A DNA stretch of 64,000 bases, taken from NCBI RefSeq assembly GCF_002005445.1, contig NZ_CP014692.1:1178001-1242000 (forward strand), given 5' to 3'. Shown here one piece after another: positions 1-12,470 of the stretch. Source of the stretch: Acetobacter aceti. GTDB taxonomy: Bacteria; Pseudomonadota; Alphaproteobacteria; Acetobacterales; Acetobacteraceae. Every line of letters begins with the position of its first letter. The stretch's first letter is position 1. Below the pieces are notes generated by a model. The model searched no databases. It had not been told where the DNA came from and saw only the letters and a program-made list of their open reading frames with translations. The position numbers were made by a program, and so were the translations under genes.

Positions 1-291
1 CAGAAGCATTTTATGCGCTTACAGAGGCGCGTTATGGTTCTCGATATGGCCATAATGTTTGGTGGTCTTGCCGGAGCCATGACATGCGGCGCTGCATTTG
101 TACTTTTTCTTGGTACAGTAAGGGATGCTTCCATTGCATTGTGGCTGGTCGGTCTTTTTGGGGCGGCTTTGCTTTGTACAATCGCCTCACTGGCATCCTT
201 TCTGGGAGATTGTTTCCTGTCCTGGGATACTTTGAAAAAAGTTGGCACCCTCCCAAAGAATGTTAAAAAAACAGAAGAAAAAACCAGTTAG
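1..291 (+). CDS. C-terminal part of a small membrane protein (DUF2721-like), 5' end outside window
   Basis: The frame is open from the first base and ends at TAA 289-291. It encodes a basic segment (LQRRVMVL) followed by two hydrophobic helices with a short turn and a Lys-rich tail. This basic segment plus helix pair resembles the C-terminal half of DUF2721 membrane proteins, which are usually about 130-150 aa; the fit is by pattern only. An internal ATG at 13-15 could start a 92-aa product, but the open frame reaching the window edge makes truncation by the window more likely. Function is unknown. Confidence 0.5.
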   Translation, partial: QKHFMRLQRRVMVLDMAIMFGGLAGAMTCGAAFVLFLGTVRDASIALWLVGLFGAALLCTIASLASFLGDCFLSWDTLKKVGTLPKNVKKTEEKTS

Positions 292-368
292 TTCCGTACA
301 TAAAGAAATCTATGAATCATAAGAAGATATAGAGAAAATACGCTCTTTTAACAAGGCATATTTTGAAA

Positions 369-406
369 ACAGCTTTTTCTTCTGGCAGTCATGAAGAAAA
401 AGCTGT
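369..406 (-). terminator. Rho-independent terminator of the DUF3465 gene
   Basis: A perfect 14-bp stem (369-382 with 393-406, arm ACAGCTTTTTCTTC) has a 10-nt loop. Read on the minus strand it is followed by a T-rich stretch. It lies just downstream of the minus-strand stop codon at 415-417. It may also end transcripts arriving from the plus strand. Confidence 0.7.
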
Positions 407-414
407 TGTGGATT

Positions 415-885
415 TCAGTCGAACCGTTTGCCATTGATGATGACATAACCCGGAATATCCCAGGAACCACCAGTGCCTTTATGTGTCCAGTCGATCCCCT
501 GACGGCGGGGAGAGTCATAATAATAGCGTCCTACAATGTCCGCCATGTCGCCATCCCGCACCCACGGCCATTCCGGTGCGTTGATCTCGTCGAGGTTGCT
601 GACAACGCGGATTGAAATTCCCTGTCCGACATTCACGTAAAAATAGCCATGCCAGCCACTGCGTGTATGTTTGGCTTTTTCTGAAACAGCTACAACCTGT
701 CCACAGATATGAACAGGAACATCCTGTTTCTGTCCGCCGTTCTCGAAAGCCTGCTGAGCCTGAACGAAGCTGCTGTTATCGCAGGTGGATGAGACACTTC
801 GTGCGAAAGATGATGTGCCGCCAAGTGTCAATGCCAAAAAGAGTCCAGCGATAAGTGAACCTGACGGTCTGGATAATGCGATCAT
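415..885 (-). CDS. Exported DUF3465 family protein
   Basis: The preferred start is the ATG at 885-883, which has an AGAGGA ribosome site a few bases upstream and gives 156 aa. An earlier in-frame ATG at 969 would add a hydrophilic leader ahead of the signal peptide and is less likely. Residues 1-28 form a signal peptide ending near SFA-RS. The mature part contains FENGGQKQDV, HICGQVV, SGWHGYFYV and DGDMADIVGRYYYD, the pattern of DUF3465, a small beta-rich periplasmic family of unknown function. It lies downstream of the amidase gene on the same strand and has its own terminator. Confidence 0.75.
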   Translation of the reverse strand: MIALSRPSGSLIAGLFLALTLGGTSSFARSVSSTCDNSSFVQAQQAFENGGQKQDVPVHICGQVVAVSEKAKHTRSGWHGYFYVNVGQGISIRVVSNLDEINAPEWPWVRDGDMADIVGRYYYDSPRRQGIDWTHKGTGGSWDIPGYVIINGKRFD

Positions 886-978
886 GAAAGTCCTCTTGTG
901 ACCATTGGATGAAGCGTATGGACATTGTTGTGCCCGTTGATGGCGCAGATGAGGCGGCATGTATGGCATGGAGGTTTT

Positions 979-1833
979 TTAACCCACGCCGAGACGAGTG
1001 GTGGCGAAGTAGCGATCCACTGCATCCCGCATGGCGCCAGCCACCATGGCTCTATGGCCTGCCTGTCGGAGTGCGGCCTCATCACTGCGGTTGGACATGA
1101 ACCCCATTTCCACGAGTACTGAGGGAATGTCCGCCGCTTTGAGAACAACGAAAGCGGCGTGACGGTGTGGATGCGACAGCAGCGAAAGACGCGACTGGAA
1201 GGACGAGACAACCTGATTGGCAATATGAGTGGATCCCCGGCGTGTTTCTTCCGAAACCAGACTGGCCAGTATCTGTTGCACTTCCGGGGACGTTGCGTGG
1301 ACATGCGGGCCACCAAAGAGATCGGCGCTGTTCTCGCTCTGGGCAATCATGGCTGTCTGTGAATCTGATGCGGCTCCGGCAAGCGTGTAGACACTCGCAC
1401 CTCGTACGGTCGGGTCGTGCAGCGCATCGGCATGCATGGAAATGAACAGGGAGGCTTTGTGTGCCTGCGCCATCTCCACTCTGCCTTCCAGTGGGATGAA
1501 GCGGTCGCTGGACCGGGTCAACGCGACACGGTAGCGTCCTGTCGCCAGTAATTGCCGCTCCAGTTCTGCGGCTGCGGCCTCCGACACATGCTTCTCATAC
1601 GTCCCCGAATAGCCGATGGCTCCCGGGTCTTTGCCGCCATGGCCAGGGTCCAGCATGACGAGCGGCGGCGGCGGTGCGGCCCCTCTGATAATGGCAGGCG
1701 CGTGTACCGTGTTGTGGAGATGTGAAGACGCGGAAGTATGTGCGCCCGTTCCCGTGCGGGCGAAGGCGACCTCGGAAAGCAGGGGGGCGAGGCTGGCGAT
1801 AAGGGCCGTCCTGCGATGAAGAGACACGCCCAT
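979..1833 (-). CDS. N-acetylmuramoyl-L-alanine amidase (Amidase_3 family)
   Basis: A periplasmic zinc amidase that cleaves the amide bond between N-acetylmuramic acid and the stem peptide, as in daughter-cell separation and wall turnover. The catalytic domain shows LDPGHGGKDPGA (Zn His), the following Glu in GTYEKHVS, SLFISMHADA (Zn His) and LVEMGFMSN (catalytic Glu). The chosen start at 1833 gives an N-terminus MGVSLHRRTALIASLAPLLS that resembles a Tat/Sec signal. Earlier in-frame ATGs exist at 1959, with a good AGGA site 8 nt upstream, and at 2016. They would add up to 61 residues before the signal, so the start is uncertain. No AMIN domain is present. Confidence 0.85.
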   Translation of the reverse strand: MGVSLHRRTALIASLAPLLSEVAFARTGTGAHTSASSHLHNTVHAPAIIRGAAPPPPLVMLDPGHGGKDPGAIGYSGTYEKHVSEAAAAELERQLLATGRYRVALTRSSDRFIPLEGRVEMAQAHKASLFISMHADALHDPTVRGASVYTLAGAASDSQTAMIAQSENSADLFGGPHVHATSPEVQQILASLVSEETRRGSTHIANQVVSSFQSRLSLLSHPHRHAAFVVLKAADIPSVLVEMGFMSNRSDEAALRQAGHRAMVAGAMRDAVDRYFATTRLGVG

Positions 1834-2029
1834 CAGTCCTGATGTCGCACTGGCAGGTAGCGGATCAGCTGCTTTTGCGGCGCAACCCTGTCGGAAGGAG
1901 TTGCCCGGAAGTATAGGGTCGTTCGGCAATTTATCTCCATTATCCAGATTCTGGGCCATGAACTGCGTCCTGAAAGAGGCTTTTACGATTTTGCCATGCT
2001 GACGTTTGGAAGTCATTAATGAACGATGA

Positions 2030-2520
2030 TTATGTCAGGAGAGTGTGGGGTTCGTTGCGGCTGCATTCACTCCCGGTTACATACAGTTGTATCCGATGGC
2101 TTGCGTACTCTGCTGGTTTCGGCCATGTTTGCGAGCATGTGGCCCGTCTGTGACGGTTATCCACTCTGCCCGGACCAAGGCAAGTCGCTTCTTCATCATC
2201 CAGAAGGCGGCCGAGTTTTGGGTCAGGCCTAATTTGTAATGATCGACAAGGGCGGATGAGAGCAGGTCTGGACACACTGGCGGAACAAGGGAAGGGCAGG
2301 GAGCGCAAGTGTCCTCTTCATGCCCCATTTCCGCTGTCAGTGATGGACTGTCATGCCGGCATCACTGTCTCCCGAAGGTCGCTCACGTCCGTTATCCCCG
2401 ATCATATAGTCGATTTTCCCGCAGCGCTCCCGCGCGGCGCCCATGTCCATTTTGGTTTGTTCCAAGCTGGTTGGCTGCGCCCGTCTGGACGAGCGCCGGG
2501 ACACCGGAGTTTCCTTTTTT
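2030..2520. promoter_or_regulatory. Long divergent intergenic region and rne leader, no gene seen
   Basis: About 490 bp separate the amidase and rne coding regions. No convincing coding frame is present; the short open frames here lack family features. Because RNase E genes in several bacteria are autoregulated through a long 5' leader, this stretch is a plausible site for promoters in both directions and a structured rne leader. The leader role is inference. A GGAG motif about 12 nt before the rne ATG may be the ribosome site. Confidence 0.35.
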
Positions 2521-5328
<2,808 letters not shown>

Positions 5329-5354
5329 AATCTTCTTCTGAAGATTGTATAATG

Positions 5355-5397
5355 GAAACGGGGACGGAGCAGATTGCTTCAGTCCCCGTTTCTGTCT
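5355..5397 (+). terminator. Rho-independent terminator after rne
   Basis: An 11-bp perfect stem (GAAACGGGGAC at 5355-5365 with 5382-5392) and a T-rich tail follow the rne stop codon and precede uvrB. It separates the two genes into different transcripts. Confidence 0.7.
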
Positions 5398-5412
5398 CTT
5401 GCGGGTTGAGCG

Positions 5413-7647
5413 ATGAACGCCCATGTTCACGAAATGGCCACTCGCTCCCGATCCTCCCTTGAGGGAAATCCCGCACTCCTGTTCCAGCCTGAGCGCCAGC
5501 CTCCGAAGGAGAAACGCTTCCGCATGGAAGTGGTGTCGGAGTATGAGCCTGCGGGCGATCAGCCGACAGCAATCCGTGAACTGTCTGAGGGTGTACAGGA
5601 AAATCTGAGAGATCAGGTTCTGCTTGGAGTAACTGGTTCGGGCAAAACCTTCACCATGGCCAAGGTCATCGAGGCCACGCAGAAGCCCACGCTCATTCTT
5701 GCGCCTAACAAGACACTTGCTGCCCAGCTCTACGGGGAGATGAAGCAGTTCTTTCCCAACAACGCGGTCGAGTATTTCGTCAGTTACTACGACTATTACC
5801 AGCCGGAAGCGTATGTACCGCGGTCTGACACGTACATAGAAAAAGACAGTCAGATCAATGAACAGATCGACCGGATGCGGCACGCGGCTACTCAGGCGCT
5901 GCTTGAGCGGAACGATGTCATCATCGTGGCGTCGGTTTCCTGCATCTATGGTATCGGATCGGTTGAAACCTATTCCCGCATGGTGGTGCGTCTGGAGGTC
6001 GGGGGTGAAATCGATCGTGACAAACTGATCAAGGGATTGGTGGAGCTCCAATATCGACGCAATGATGCGGCGTTCGTGCGTGGCGCGTTCCGTGTACGCG
6101 GAGAGAGCATCGACATCTTTCCGTCCCAGAACGAAGACCGTGCCTGGCGGGTATCCCTGTTTGGCGATGAGATCGATCAGATCATCGAGTTTGACCCGCT
6201 GACGGGTGAAAAGACCGCTGATCTTCAGGAAGTCAGTCTCTACGCCAACAGCCACTATGTCACGCCGCGTCCCACGCTCAATCAGGCGATCGTCGGGATC
6301 AAGCAGGAGCTGAAACAGCAACTCGCGAAGTTCATTGAGGAAGGCAAATTACTGGAAGCGGAGCGCCTCCAGCAGCGTACGACCTTTGATCTTGAAATGC
6401 TGGAAACAACCGGCGTCTGCAAAGGGATCGAGAATTACTCACGCTATCTGTCAGGTCGAGCGGCTGGTGATCCTCCTCCAACGCTGTTTGAATATCTGCC
6501 GGAAGACGCCTTGCTGATTGTGGATGAAAGTCACGTCACAGTTCCGCAGATTGGCGGCATGGAGCGGGGAGACCACGCACGAAAATCCGTTCTTGCCGAA
6601 TTCGGGTTTCGCCTTCCGTCCTGTCTCGACAATCGACCGCTGAAATTTGAAGAATGGGAGACCTATCGTCCCCAGACGCTTTTTGTCAGTGCGACCCCCG
6701 GTCCATGGGAGATTGAGAGGACAGCGGGTGTTTTCAGCGAGCAGGTCATTCGGCCAACCGGCCTGATTGATCCCGTAACTGAAGTACGTCCCGTCGAACG
6801 GCAGGTGGATGATCTTCTTGCCGAATGTCGGGAGACAATCGGCAAGGGCGGGCGTGTGCTGGTCACGGTGTTGACCAAGCGCATGGCCGAGGATCTGACG
6901 GAGTATCTGGATGAGGCAGGCATCAAGGTTCGTTATCTGCATTCCGATATTGATACGCTCGAACGGATCGAGATCATCCGTGACCTGCGTCTTGGTGCGT
7001 TCGATGTGCTGATTGGCATCAACCTTCTGCGTGAAGGTCTGGATATCCCCGAGTGCTCGCTCGTTGCGATCCTTGATGCTGACAAGGAAGGTTTTCTGAG
7101 ATCGAAGACATCTCTGATTCAGACCATTGGCCGTGCTGCCCGTAATATTGATGGTCGCGTGCTGCTGTATGCAGACCGCATGACCGACAGTCTGCGGTAC
7201 GCCATTGAGGAAACAGCGCGGCGTCGTGAGAAGCAGTCTCTCTGGAATACGGAACATGGCATCACGCCGCAGGGTGTACGCAAGCAGATCGGCACTATTG
7301 TCGGTTCCGTGTTCGAGCAGGATTATGTGACCGTCACACCGATGCAGGGTGCTGTGGCCGATGAATTTGTCGGCAAGAATCTCGATCAGACGATTGCCGA
7401 GCTTGAGAAAAGGATGAGGACGGCAGCAGCTGATCTTGAGTTCGAGACGGCGGCTCGTCTTCGTGACGAAGTTAAACGGCTTGAAGCCCTGCAGTTGGGT
7501 CTCGAACCGCCACCGCCGACATCACCTCGCCAGAGACCGGGAGGGAGTAAGAAAAACAGTGGGCCTGTGCCGCTTGGTCCGGGTGGAGGAGGTTACGATC
7601 CTGAGAAGAAACGTGGGCGGGCGAGGGGGCGCGGCAAGGCGAAATGA
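5413..7647 (+). CDS. uvrB: UvrABC excinuclease subunit B
   Basis: The damage-verification helicase of nucleotide excision repair; it is loaded by UvrA and then recruits UvrC. Walker A GVTGSGKT lies at residues 72-79, followed by the beta-hairpin region [12 protein letters not shown] that grips damaged DNA. The helicase motifs VDESHVT, SATPG and QTIGRAARN follow. The C-terminal UVR domain (IAELEKRM through [11 protein letters not shown]) mediates the UvrC contact. At 744 aa it is slightly long because of a roughly 35-residue N-terminal extension and a Pro/Gly/Lys-rich tail. A later start at the ATG 5524 (MEVVSEY) is possible. Confidence 0.95.
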   Translation: MNAHVHEMATRSRSSLEGNPALLFQPERQPPKEKRFRMEVVSEYEPAGDQPTAIRELSEGVQENLRDQVLLGVTGSGKTFTMAKVIEATQKPTLILAPNKTLAAQLYGEMKQFFPNNAVEYFVSYYDYYQPEAYVPRSDTYIEKDSQINEQIDRMRHAATQALLERNDVIIVASVSCIYGIGSVETYSRMVVRLEVGGEIDRDKLIKGLVELQYRRNDAAFVRGAFRVRGESIDIFPSQNEDRAWRVSLFGDEIDQIIEFDPLTGEKTADLQEVSLYANSHYVTPRPTLNQAIVGIKQELKQQLAKFIEEGKLLEAERLQQRTTFDLEMLETTGVCKGIENYSRYLSGRAAGDPPPTLFEYLPEDALLIVDESHVTVPQIGGMERGDHARKSVLAEFGFRLPSCLDNRPLKFEEWETYRPQTLFVSATPGPWEIERTAGVFSEQVIRPTGLIDPVTEVRPVERQVDDLLAECRETIGKGGRVLVTVLTKRMAEDLTEYLDEAGIKVRYLHSDIDTLERIEIIRDLRLGAFDVLIGINLLREGLDIPECSLVAILDADKEGFLRSKTSLIQTIGRAARNIDGRVLLYADRMTDSLRYAIEETARRREKQSLWNTEHGITPQGVRKQIGTIVGSVFEQDYVTVTPMQGAVADEFVGKNLDQTIAELEKRMRTAAADLEFETAARLRDEVKRLEALQLGLEPPPPTSPRQRPGGSKKNSGPVPLGPGGGGYDPEKKRGRARGRGKAK

Positions 7648-7827
7648 AAACCTTAACGTCGTTGTGACCGGGCCAGATGTAATATCCGGCGTGGATTTGA
7701 AAAGTTTCCTTACGGAAACGGGCCTTATCGCCCTGATTCTGCCTTAAATGAAGCTTCTTGTGGAGAGATAAACTCGCCTCTGTCCCGCCATGGGGGCGGG
7801 TAGACGGACACAAGGGGAAAATTCCTC

Positions 7828-7995
7828 ATGCATCACATAACGGATCAGGAAAATGCGGACCTGTCGGTCAGGACATTTTCTGGAATGATGCGTTTTCGAC
7901 GCAATACAGCCCGCTTCTGTGCGACCTGCGCCATGGGAGCATGGGTTGTGCTCGGCGCGGTCCCGTTTCTGATCATGCTGATCGAACTGATCTGA
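7828..7995 (+). CDS. Small hypothetical membrane protein (55 aa)
   Basis: ATG at 7828, an AAGGGGA ribosome site about 10 nt upstream, and TGA at 7993-7995. The product begins MHHITDQENADLSVRTF, has a basic stretch MRFRRNTARFCATC, and ends in one hydrophobic helix (WVVLGAVPFLIMLIEL). It has no recognised family. A GC-rich hairpin at 7784-7800 lies upstream. The 180 bp between uvrB and this start contain no other gene. The ribosome site and the basic-then-hydrophobic layout support a real membrane-anchored peptide. Confidence 0.5.
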   Translation: MHHITDQENADLSVRTFSGMMRFRRNTARFCATCAMGAWVVLGAVPFLIMLIELI

Positions 7996-7997
7996 AC

Positions 7998-8030
7998 AAA
8001 ACCTGAGACCTGACGGGCAGGTTCCGGTTT
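7998..8030. terminator. Hairpin between convergent genes
   Basis: Nested inverted repeats (AAACC with GGTTT, enclosing ACCTG with CAGGT) lie in the gap between the small membrane peptide gene and the convergent EAL gene. This is suggestive of a bidirectional terminator. There is no long T-run. Confidence 0.35.
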
Positions 8031-8047
8031 CTGGAAAATAAGGCTTT

Positions 8048-9724
8048 TCAGTCTGTCAGGCTGTCTGGCTGCCGCAGTGTAGGCTGTCCGATCAGATAAC
8101 CCTGAATTTCTTCGCATCCATGGGCTTCCAGAAAGCCAAGCTGCTCTTCCGTTTCCACACCTTCCGCGCAACAGCTCATGTTCAGGGCGTGGATCATGTA
8201 AAGCGTGCAGCGAAGAACCGTCTCGACACGACTGTCCACTCCGACGCGGCATACGAACGCACGGTCCAGCTTAACCTGATCGAACGGATAGTTGGTCAGA
8301 CGTTCGAGCGCGCCGATGCCCGTACCGAAATCATCCAGAATGAGCCTGACGCCCATGCCCCGGATTCTCGCGAGTTCCTTTCTGGCAATGTCCAGCGGGC
8401 CGAAATCGCTTCTCTCCGAGAATTCGATCTGAAGGCGGAGCGGGTCCAGACCGCTCTCCTTGAGGGCCGATCTGATGGTCGTGGCGACGCGCTCTGTCGC
8501 CAGCCAGGAGGGAGAGACATTCACACTAAGACCAAGCGGCTCTTTCCAGCTCTGTGCCTGACGACATGCGGTGTGCAGCACCCATGAGTCGATATCTTCG
8601 ATCAATCCGGCCGTTTCGGCACAGCGCAGGAAGAGCGTCGGATCAACATCACCGTGACCCGGACGCTTCCAGCGGACCAATGCTTCAAACGTGACAACAT
8701 GTTCTGTCCCCGTCTCAAGAACAGGGAGCCAGTTCAGAGTGAAGGCATTGTCGATCAGAGACTGTCGCAGGTCGCTTTCCATACCGATTTCGTCAGCATG
8801 AGCATGAGCGATTTCGGGCGCAACCCTGTTGATATGCGGTCCTGCGCGAAGCCCCCGAATACGGGCGAGCGCTGCATTGGCGAAGCCGATCAGCGTGTTT
8901 GCATCCGGCGCATCAAATGGATAGCAGGCCCAGCCGATATAAGGTTCGAAAGGAAAACCATCTCTGGGTATCGCGACGTCTTCCTGCATGCGTCTGACGA
9001 GATCTTCTGCAAGAGCTTCCGCCTCGGACACATCTTTTTCGACAGGAAGCACGATGGCGAAACTACCGCCGCCCAGGTGGACGGTAAAACAGTGGGATGG
9101 GACAAATTCGCGGATCAGCGTGTTGGCCCGGTCGATGAGGGCATCGGAGGCAGGCCAACCATCCCGATCGTTGATGGGGGTGATCCTGCCGAGATCAAGC
9201 CGGAGAAGGGCGAGCGGGGTTGAGGATGAAATTTCCGATGGCGAGATACGCGTATCAAGATAGCGGGCCAGATCAGATATTCCGGAAACGGACCGGCCTG
9301 TCTGGCTGCTCTTTTTTCTGGTTTCAGACGGTGTTGCGTTGGCTGTCAGCGTAGCCAGTCTGGTCAGCGAGGGGGATGGGAAAGGATCCGCGCTGCTGTT
9401 CAGGCACAGAACCAGCACTGCATGACCGTCCTTCGACCCGATGGGCTTGCTGGCCCACGACCGGAAGCCGCTGATCTGCTGGGGGAAAAGGCCGGCATCC
9501 ACGCCCCCTTCGGCAGATAGTCTTTCTGTGGACAGCATCATCGCATCAATCAGTGACTGAGCGACGAAAGTCTCCTCATGACCAGAGCTGGTGCTGAGGA
9601 TTCGGGGAGAAGCGCCTTTTTCAAGAATGATGGCAGCTTCACAAGGCAAAAGCTGCGGCAAGAGATGGCACAGCACGTTGCAGGACACATCCGGGCCGTT
9701 TTTGTCTGCCTTGTTATCAGTCAT
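8048..9724 (-). CDS. EAL-domain cyclic-di-GMP phosphodiesterase with degenerate GGDEF
   Basis: The N-terminal ~130 residues are unassigned and may be sensory. A GGDEF fold follows, but its signature is GGGSF (about residues 218-222), lacking the catalytic Asp/Glu, so diguanylate cyclase activity is not expected. The EAL domain keeps FEALVRW (about 344-350), the Asn of SVNVSPSW, the Glu of IEFSERSD, DDFGTG, KLDRAF and AEGVETEEQ, so c-di-GMP hydrolysis is plausible. No membrane segment is evident, suggesting a cytoplasmic enzyme. Partner genes are not visible. In acetic acid bacteria c-di-GMP controls cellulose synthesis, but nothing here ties this protein to that role. Confidence 0.85.
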   Translation of the reverse strand: MTDNKADKNGPDVSCNVLCHLLPQLLPCEAAIILEKGASPRILSTSSGHEETFVAQSLIDAMMLSTERLSAEGGVDAGLFPQQISGFRSWASKPIGSKDGHAVLVLCLNSSADPFPSPSLTRLATLTANATPSETRKKSSQTGRSVSGISDLARYLDTRISPSEISSSTPLALLRLDLGRITPINDRDGWPASDALIDRANTLIREFVPSHCFTVHLGGGSFAIVLPVEKDVSEAEALAEDLVRRMQEDVAIPRDGFPFEPYIGWACYPFDAPDANTLIGFANAALARIRGLRAGPHINRVAPEIAHAHADEIGMESDLRQSLIDNAFTLNWLPVLETGTEHVVTFEALVRWKRPGHGDVDPTLFLRCAETAGLIEDIDSWVLHTACRQAQSWKEPLGLSVNVSPSWLATERVATTIRSALKESGLDPLRLQIEFSERSDFGPLDIARKELARIRGMGVRLILDDFGTGIGALERLTNYPFDQVKLDRAFVCRVGVDSRVETVLRCTLYMIHALNMSCCAEGVETEEQLGFLEAHGCEEIQGYLIGQPTLRQPDSLTD

Positions 9725-9874
9725 GGAAATCCACTGCCTTGTTCAAAATAAGACTGACGAAGAAGAGCGGCTCCCCGTATGCCTCTTTATGTGGTTCTCC
9801 CTGTAGTATCAGCGGCCTGTAAATCTAAAATTAATGACGCAATAAGCAAAAATTGAATGAATTTGCCGGAGGTG

Positions 9875-12088
9875 TCATGCCTGCAGAATGGAAGCAAAAT
9901 TACTTTTATTGAACAAGGCAAGGAGGCAGAGAATATTTTCGGAAGTATCCAGGTTTTTTTTCATCTGATCAAACAGGGTTTCCGCTGTCTGGCGGGCGAG
10001 AACAAGAAGAGTCCCAATATCCATCTCGCATTTTTCCGGGTCAGCCAGTCTGAATCCCGGGAGGCCTGACTGACGGTTTCCGGTGACATCACCCCCACCA
10101 CGAATACGAAAATCCTCATCCGCTATAAGGAACCCATCTTCGGTTTCCCGCAGCAGGGTGAGGCGCTGACGGGCGACCTGTCCCATTTCACTCCCATGCA
10201 GCAACAGGCAGAACGACTCCGCCGCCCCGCGTCCCACACGTCCGCGCAACTGATGCAGTTGCGCGAGTCCGAAGCGCTCGGCGTGCTCGATGACCATCAC
10301 GGTGGCGCTGGGAACATCCACGCCCACTTCGATGACCGTCGTGGCCACCAGAAGCTTTGTGCGTCCTTCAGAAAAATCCGTCAGGGCCGCCTCACGCACG
10401 GCGATATCCTGCTGGCCATGCGCCAGACCAACGCCAAACCGCTCGCCGAACTGCTGCTCCAGGGAAATATGACGCGCCTCGGCGGCTGCGATATCCAACG
10501 CCTCGCTTTCACTGACGAGCGGGCAGACCCAGAAAATCCGTGCGCCCGACTTCAGCGCCCGTTCCAGACCGGCCAGCACGCCGGCGAAGGAGTCCGGTCC
10601 GTGAACCGAGGTCCGGATGGGCTTGCGACCGGCGGGCTTGCTGTCCAGACGGCTGACGTCCATTTCGCCCCACTGCGCCAGAAGCAGCGTGCGGGGAATG
10701 GGCGTGGCCGTCATGACCAGCATGTCCACCGCCTCCCCTTTGGAGCCGAGAGTGAGCCGCTGCCCAACCCCGAAACGGTGCTGTTCATCCACCACCGCCA
10801 GAGCGAGATCATGGTAATGAACGGCGTCCTGCACGAGCGCATGCGTGCCGACAATCAGAGAGGCGGAGCCATCCGCGATGGCGGCAAGGGCCTCGCGACG
10901 CGCCTTGCCGCGCACAGAGCCGGAGAGAAACACGACCGGGACGGGAGAGAGGCGTTCGAACGTCGCATAATGCTGGCGGGCGAGGATTTCCGTTGGGGCC
11001 ATGATCGCCGCCTGCGCTCCGGCTTCGGCGGCACGCAGCATCGCCAGAAGGGCGACCAGCGTCTTGCCTGCACCCACATCGCCCTGAAGCAGACGCACCA
11101 TGCGTCGAGGGGCGGCCAGATCGAGGTCGATTTCCCTCAGCGCCTTTGACTGGGCGGAGGTCAGGGGATGACCGAACCGGGCGAGCGCCTCCCTTCGCAG
11201 ATGGTCATCGCCTTTCAGGGACCGTCCGGGACGCGACCGGTTGGCTTCACGCGCCATAAGGGTGGCGATCTGATCGGCAAGCAGTTCATCCGCCGCCAGT
11301 CGCTCCCGCGCCTTGCGACGGCTTTCCCGCCATACCTCGCCATCCTGAAACTCCGGCACATCGCCGGGAAAGTGGGTCCAGAGGAGTGCCGTCCGAAAGT
11401 CAGGCCATCCGCGTTTTGTGATCACGGCCTGTTTCTGCCATTCGGGCAGATCGTTCGGCAAGCGGGTAAAGGCGCGGCGCATCGCGGTTCGCACCTGTCC
11501 TCCGAACAGACCTGCGGTCAGGGGCCAGACAGGATCGAGCGACGGGATGTGATCGTCCGCCGACACGAAATAGTCCGGCGTGTTCATGACCCTGCGTCCG
11601 TTGAACAGTTCCGTGCGACCGGACACCTGCATGGCGGCATTCAGGACCGCACGCTTTGCCATCCATTTCGAGAAGAAGGCGATATCGAGTGTGCCCGTAT
11701 CGTCGGCGAGCGTGACGGTCCAGGGCTGCCGTCTGTGCGCCGGTTCGGAGATCCGTGTGACTGTTCCCGTCAGCGTCACGATCTGGCCGGGTTCCAGGGC
11801 TGCTATCGTGGAGCGACAGCGCCGGTCGATGACATTTTCCGGCATCAGAAACAGTAGATCAACGATCCTGTTACCGCCAGCGACCCGTGACAGCAACCTG
11901 ACCGTCGCCTCGCCAATGCCGGGGAGAGCAGTCAGGGGTTCCAGAAGCGGCGCGACACAGGCGGGCGGCTGTAAGGCCTCCGTTTCCTGCGAAGCAGGCA
12001 TGACCTCACCCGCCCGTGAGCGGTTCTCCGGGCGAACTGGTCTGGACATGGGCGGCGCAACGGCCTTTCTTGTCGGGCTGACAGGCAT
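9875..12088 (-). CDS. recG: ATP-dependent DNA helicase RecG
   Basis: Remodels stalled replication forks and branch-migrates Holliday junctions. The N-terminal wedge/OB region (ALPGIGEATVRLL, then VTLADDTGTLDIAFF) is followed by Walker A GDVGAGKT (336-343), the DEQHRFG box, TATPIPRT, the QLRGRVGR motif and the RecG C-terminal EDGFLIAD / RIRGGGD region. The annotated start at 12088 lies only 29 bp from the divergent sdhE start. Starts at 12049 or 12001 would give more usual lengths near 700 aa and leave more promoter space, so the N-terminus is uncertain. Confidence 0.95.
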   Translation of the reverse strand: MPVSPTRKAVAPPMSRPVRPENRSRAGEVMPASQETEALQPPACVAPLLEPLTALPGIGEATVRLLSRVAGGNRIVDLLFLMPENVIDRRCRSTIAALEPGQIVTLTGTVTRISEPAHRRQPWTVTLADDTGTLDIAFFSKWMAKRAVLNAAMQVSGRTELFNGRRVMNTPDYFVSADDHIPSLDPVWPLTAGLFGGQVRTAMRRAFTRLPNDLPEWQKQAVITKRGWPDFRTALLWTHFPGDVPEFQDGEVWRESRRKARERLAADELLADQIATLMAREANRSRPGRSLKGDDHLRREALARFGHPLTSAQSKALREIDLDLAAPRRMVRLLQGDVGAGKTLVALLAMLRAAEAGAQAAIMAPTEILARQHYATFERLSPVPVVFLSGSVRGKARREALAAIADGSASLIVGTHALVQDAVHYHDLALAVVDEQHRFGVGQRLTLGSKGEAVDMLVMTATPIPRTLLLAQWGEMDVSRLDSKPAGRKPIRTSVHGPDSFAGVLAGLERALKSGARIFWVCPLVSESEALDIAAAEARHISLEQQFGERFGVGLAHGQQDIAVREAALTDFSEGRTKLLVATTVIEVGVDVPSATVMVIEHAERFGLAQLHQLRGRVGRGAAESFCLLLHGSEMGQVARQRLTLLRETEDGFLIADEDFRIRGGGDVTGNRQSGLPGFRLADPEKCEMDIGTLLVLARQTAETLFDQMKKNLDTSENILCLLALFNKSNFASILQA

Positions 12089-12117
12089 CAGTCATGAGGC
12101 TATAGGACACCACGGCC

Positions 12118-12429
12118 ATGGAACAAAACGAAACCGTATCTGCCCCGGAATCGACTCAGGGCTCCGAACCCGATCTTGAGACACGGCGGCGACGTCTCGT
12201 CTTCCGTGCACGTCATCGCGGTACTTTCGAGACTGACATCCTGATCGGTGGTTTTGTCGATCGGAATGTGGACAGGATGGACGCCGCAGCCCTCACCGAC
12301 ATGGAAGCCGTGCTGGAAATGCCCGACCCTGACCTGTCGGACTGGCTGTTCGGGCGTCTGCCTCTGCCGAAAGAACGCGAGACGCCCATGCTCAGGGCGA
12401 TGATCGACGATGCTCATCATCGCCGCTGA
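12118..12429 (+). CDS. sdhE: FAD assembly factor SdhE (YgfY/DUF339)
   Basis: A small protein that promotes covalent FAD attachment to the succinate dehydrogenase flavoprotein. The 103-aa sequence has the family layout: a variable N-terminus, RRRRLVFRARHRGTFETD (the RGxxE signature, here RGTFE), then helical segments containing LEMPDPDLSDWLFG. An AGGA site lies about 10 nt upstream of ATG 12118. It is divergent from recG, and the recG-sdhE-mfd neighbourhood is common in alphaproteobacteria. Here mfd is displaced by an accessory insert. Confidence 0.9.
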   Translation: MEQNETVSAPESTQGSEPDLETRRRRLVFRARHRGTFETDILIGGFVDRNVDRMDAAALTDMEAVLEMPDPDLSDWLFGRLPLPKERETPMLRAMIDDAHHRR

Positions 12430-12435
12430 GAATGC

Positions 12436-12470
12436 GAGGTGTCGCGGCGCAGCCGTGCACCTCTTTTTTT
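12436..12470 (+). terminator. Rho-independent terminator after sdhE
   Basis: GAGGTG pairs with CACCTC, an inner CGCGGC pairs with GCCGTG (one wobble), the loop is GCA, and seven T residues follow directly at 12464-12470. It is a strong intrinsic terminator just after the sdhE stop. Confidence 0.85.
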
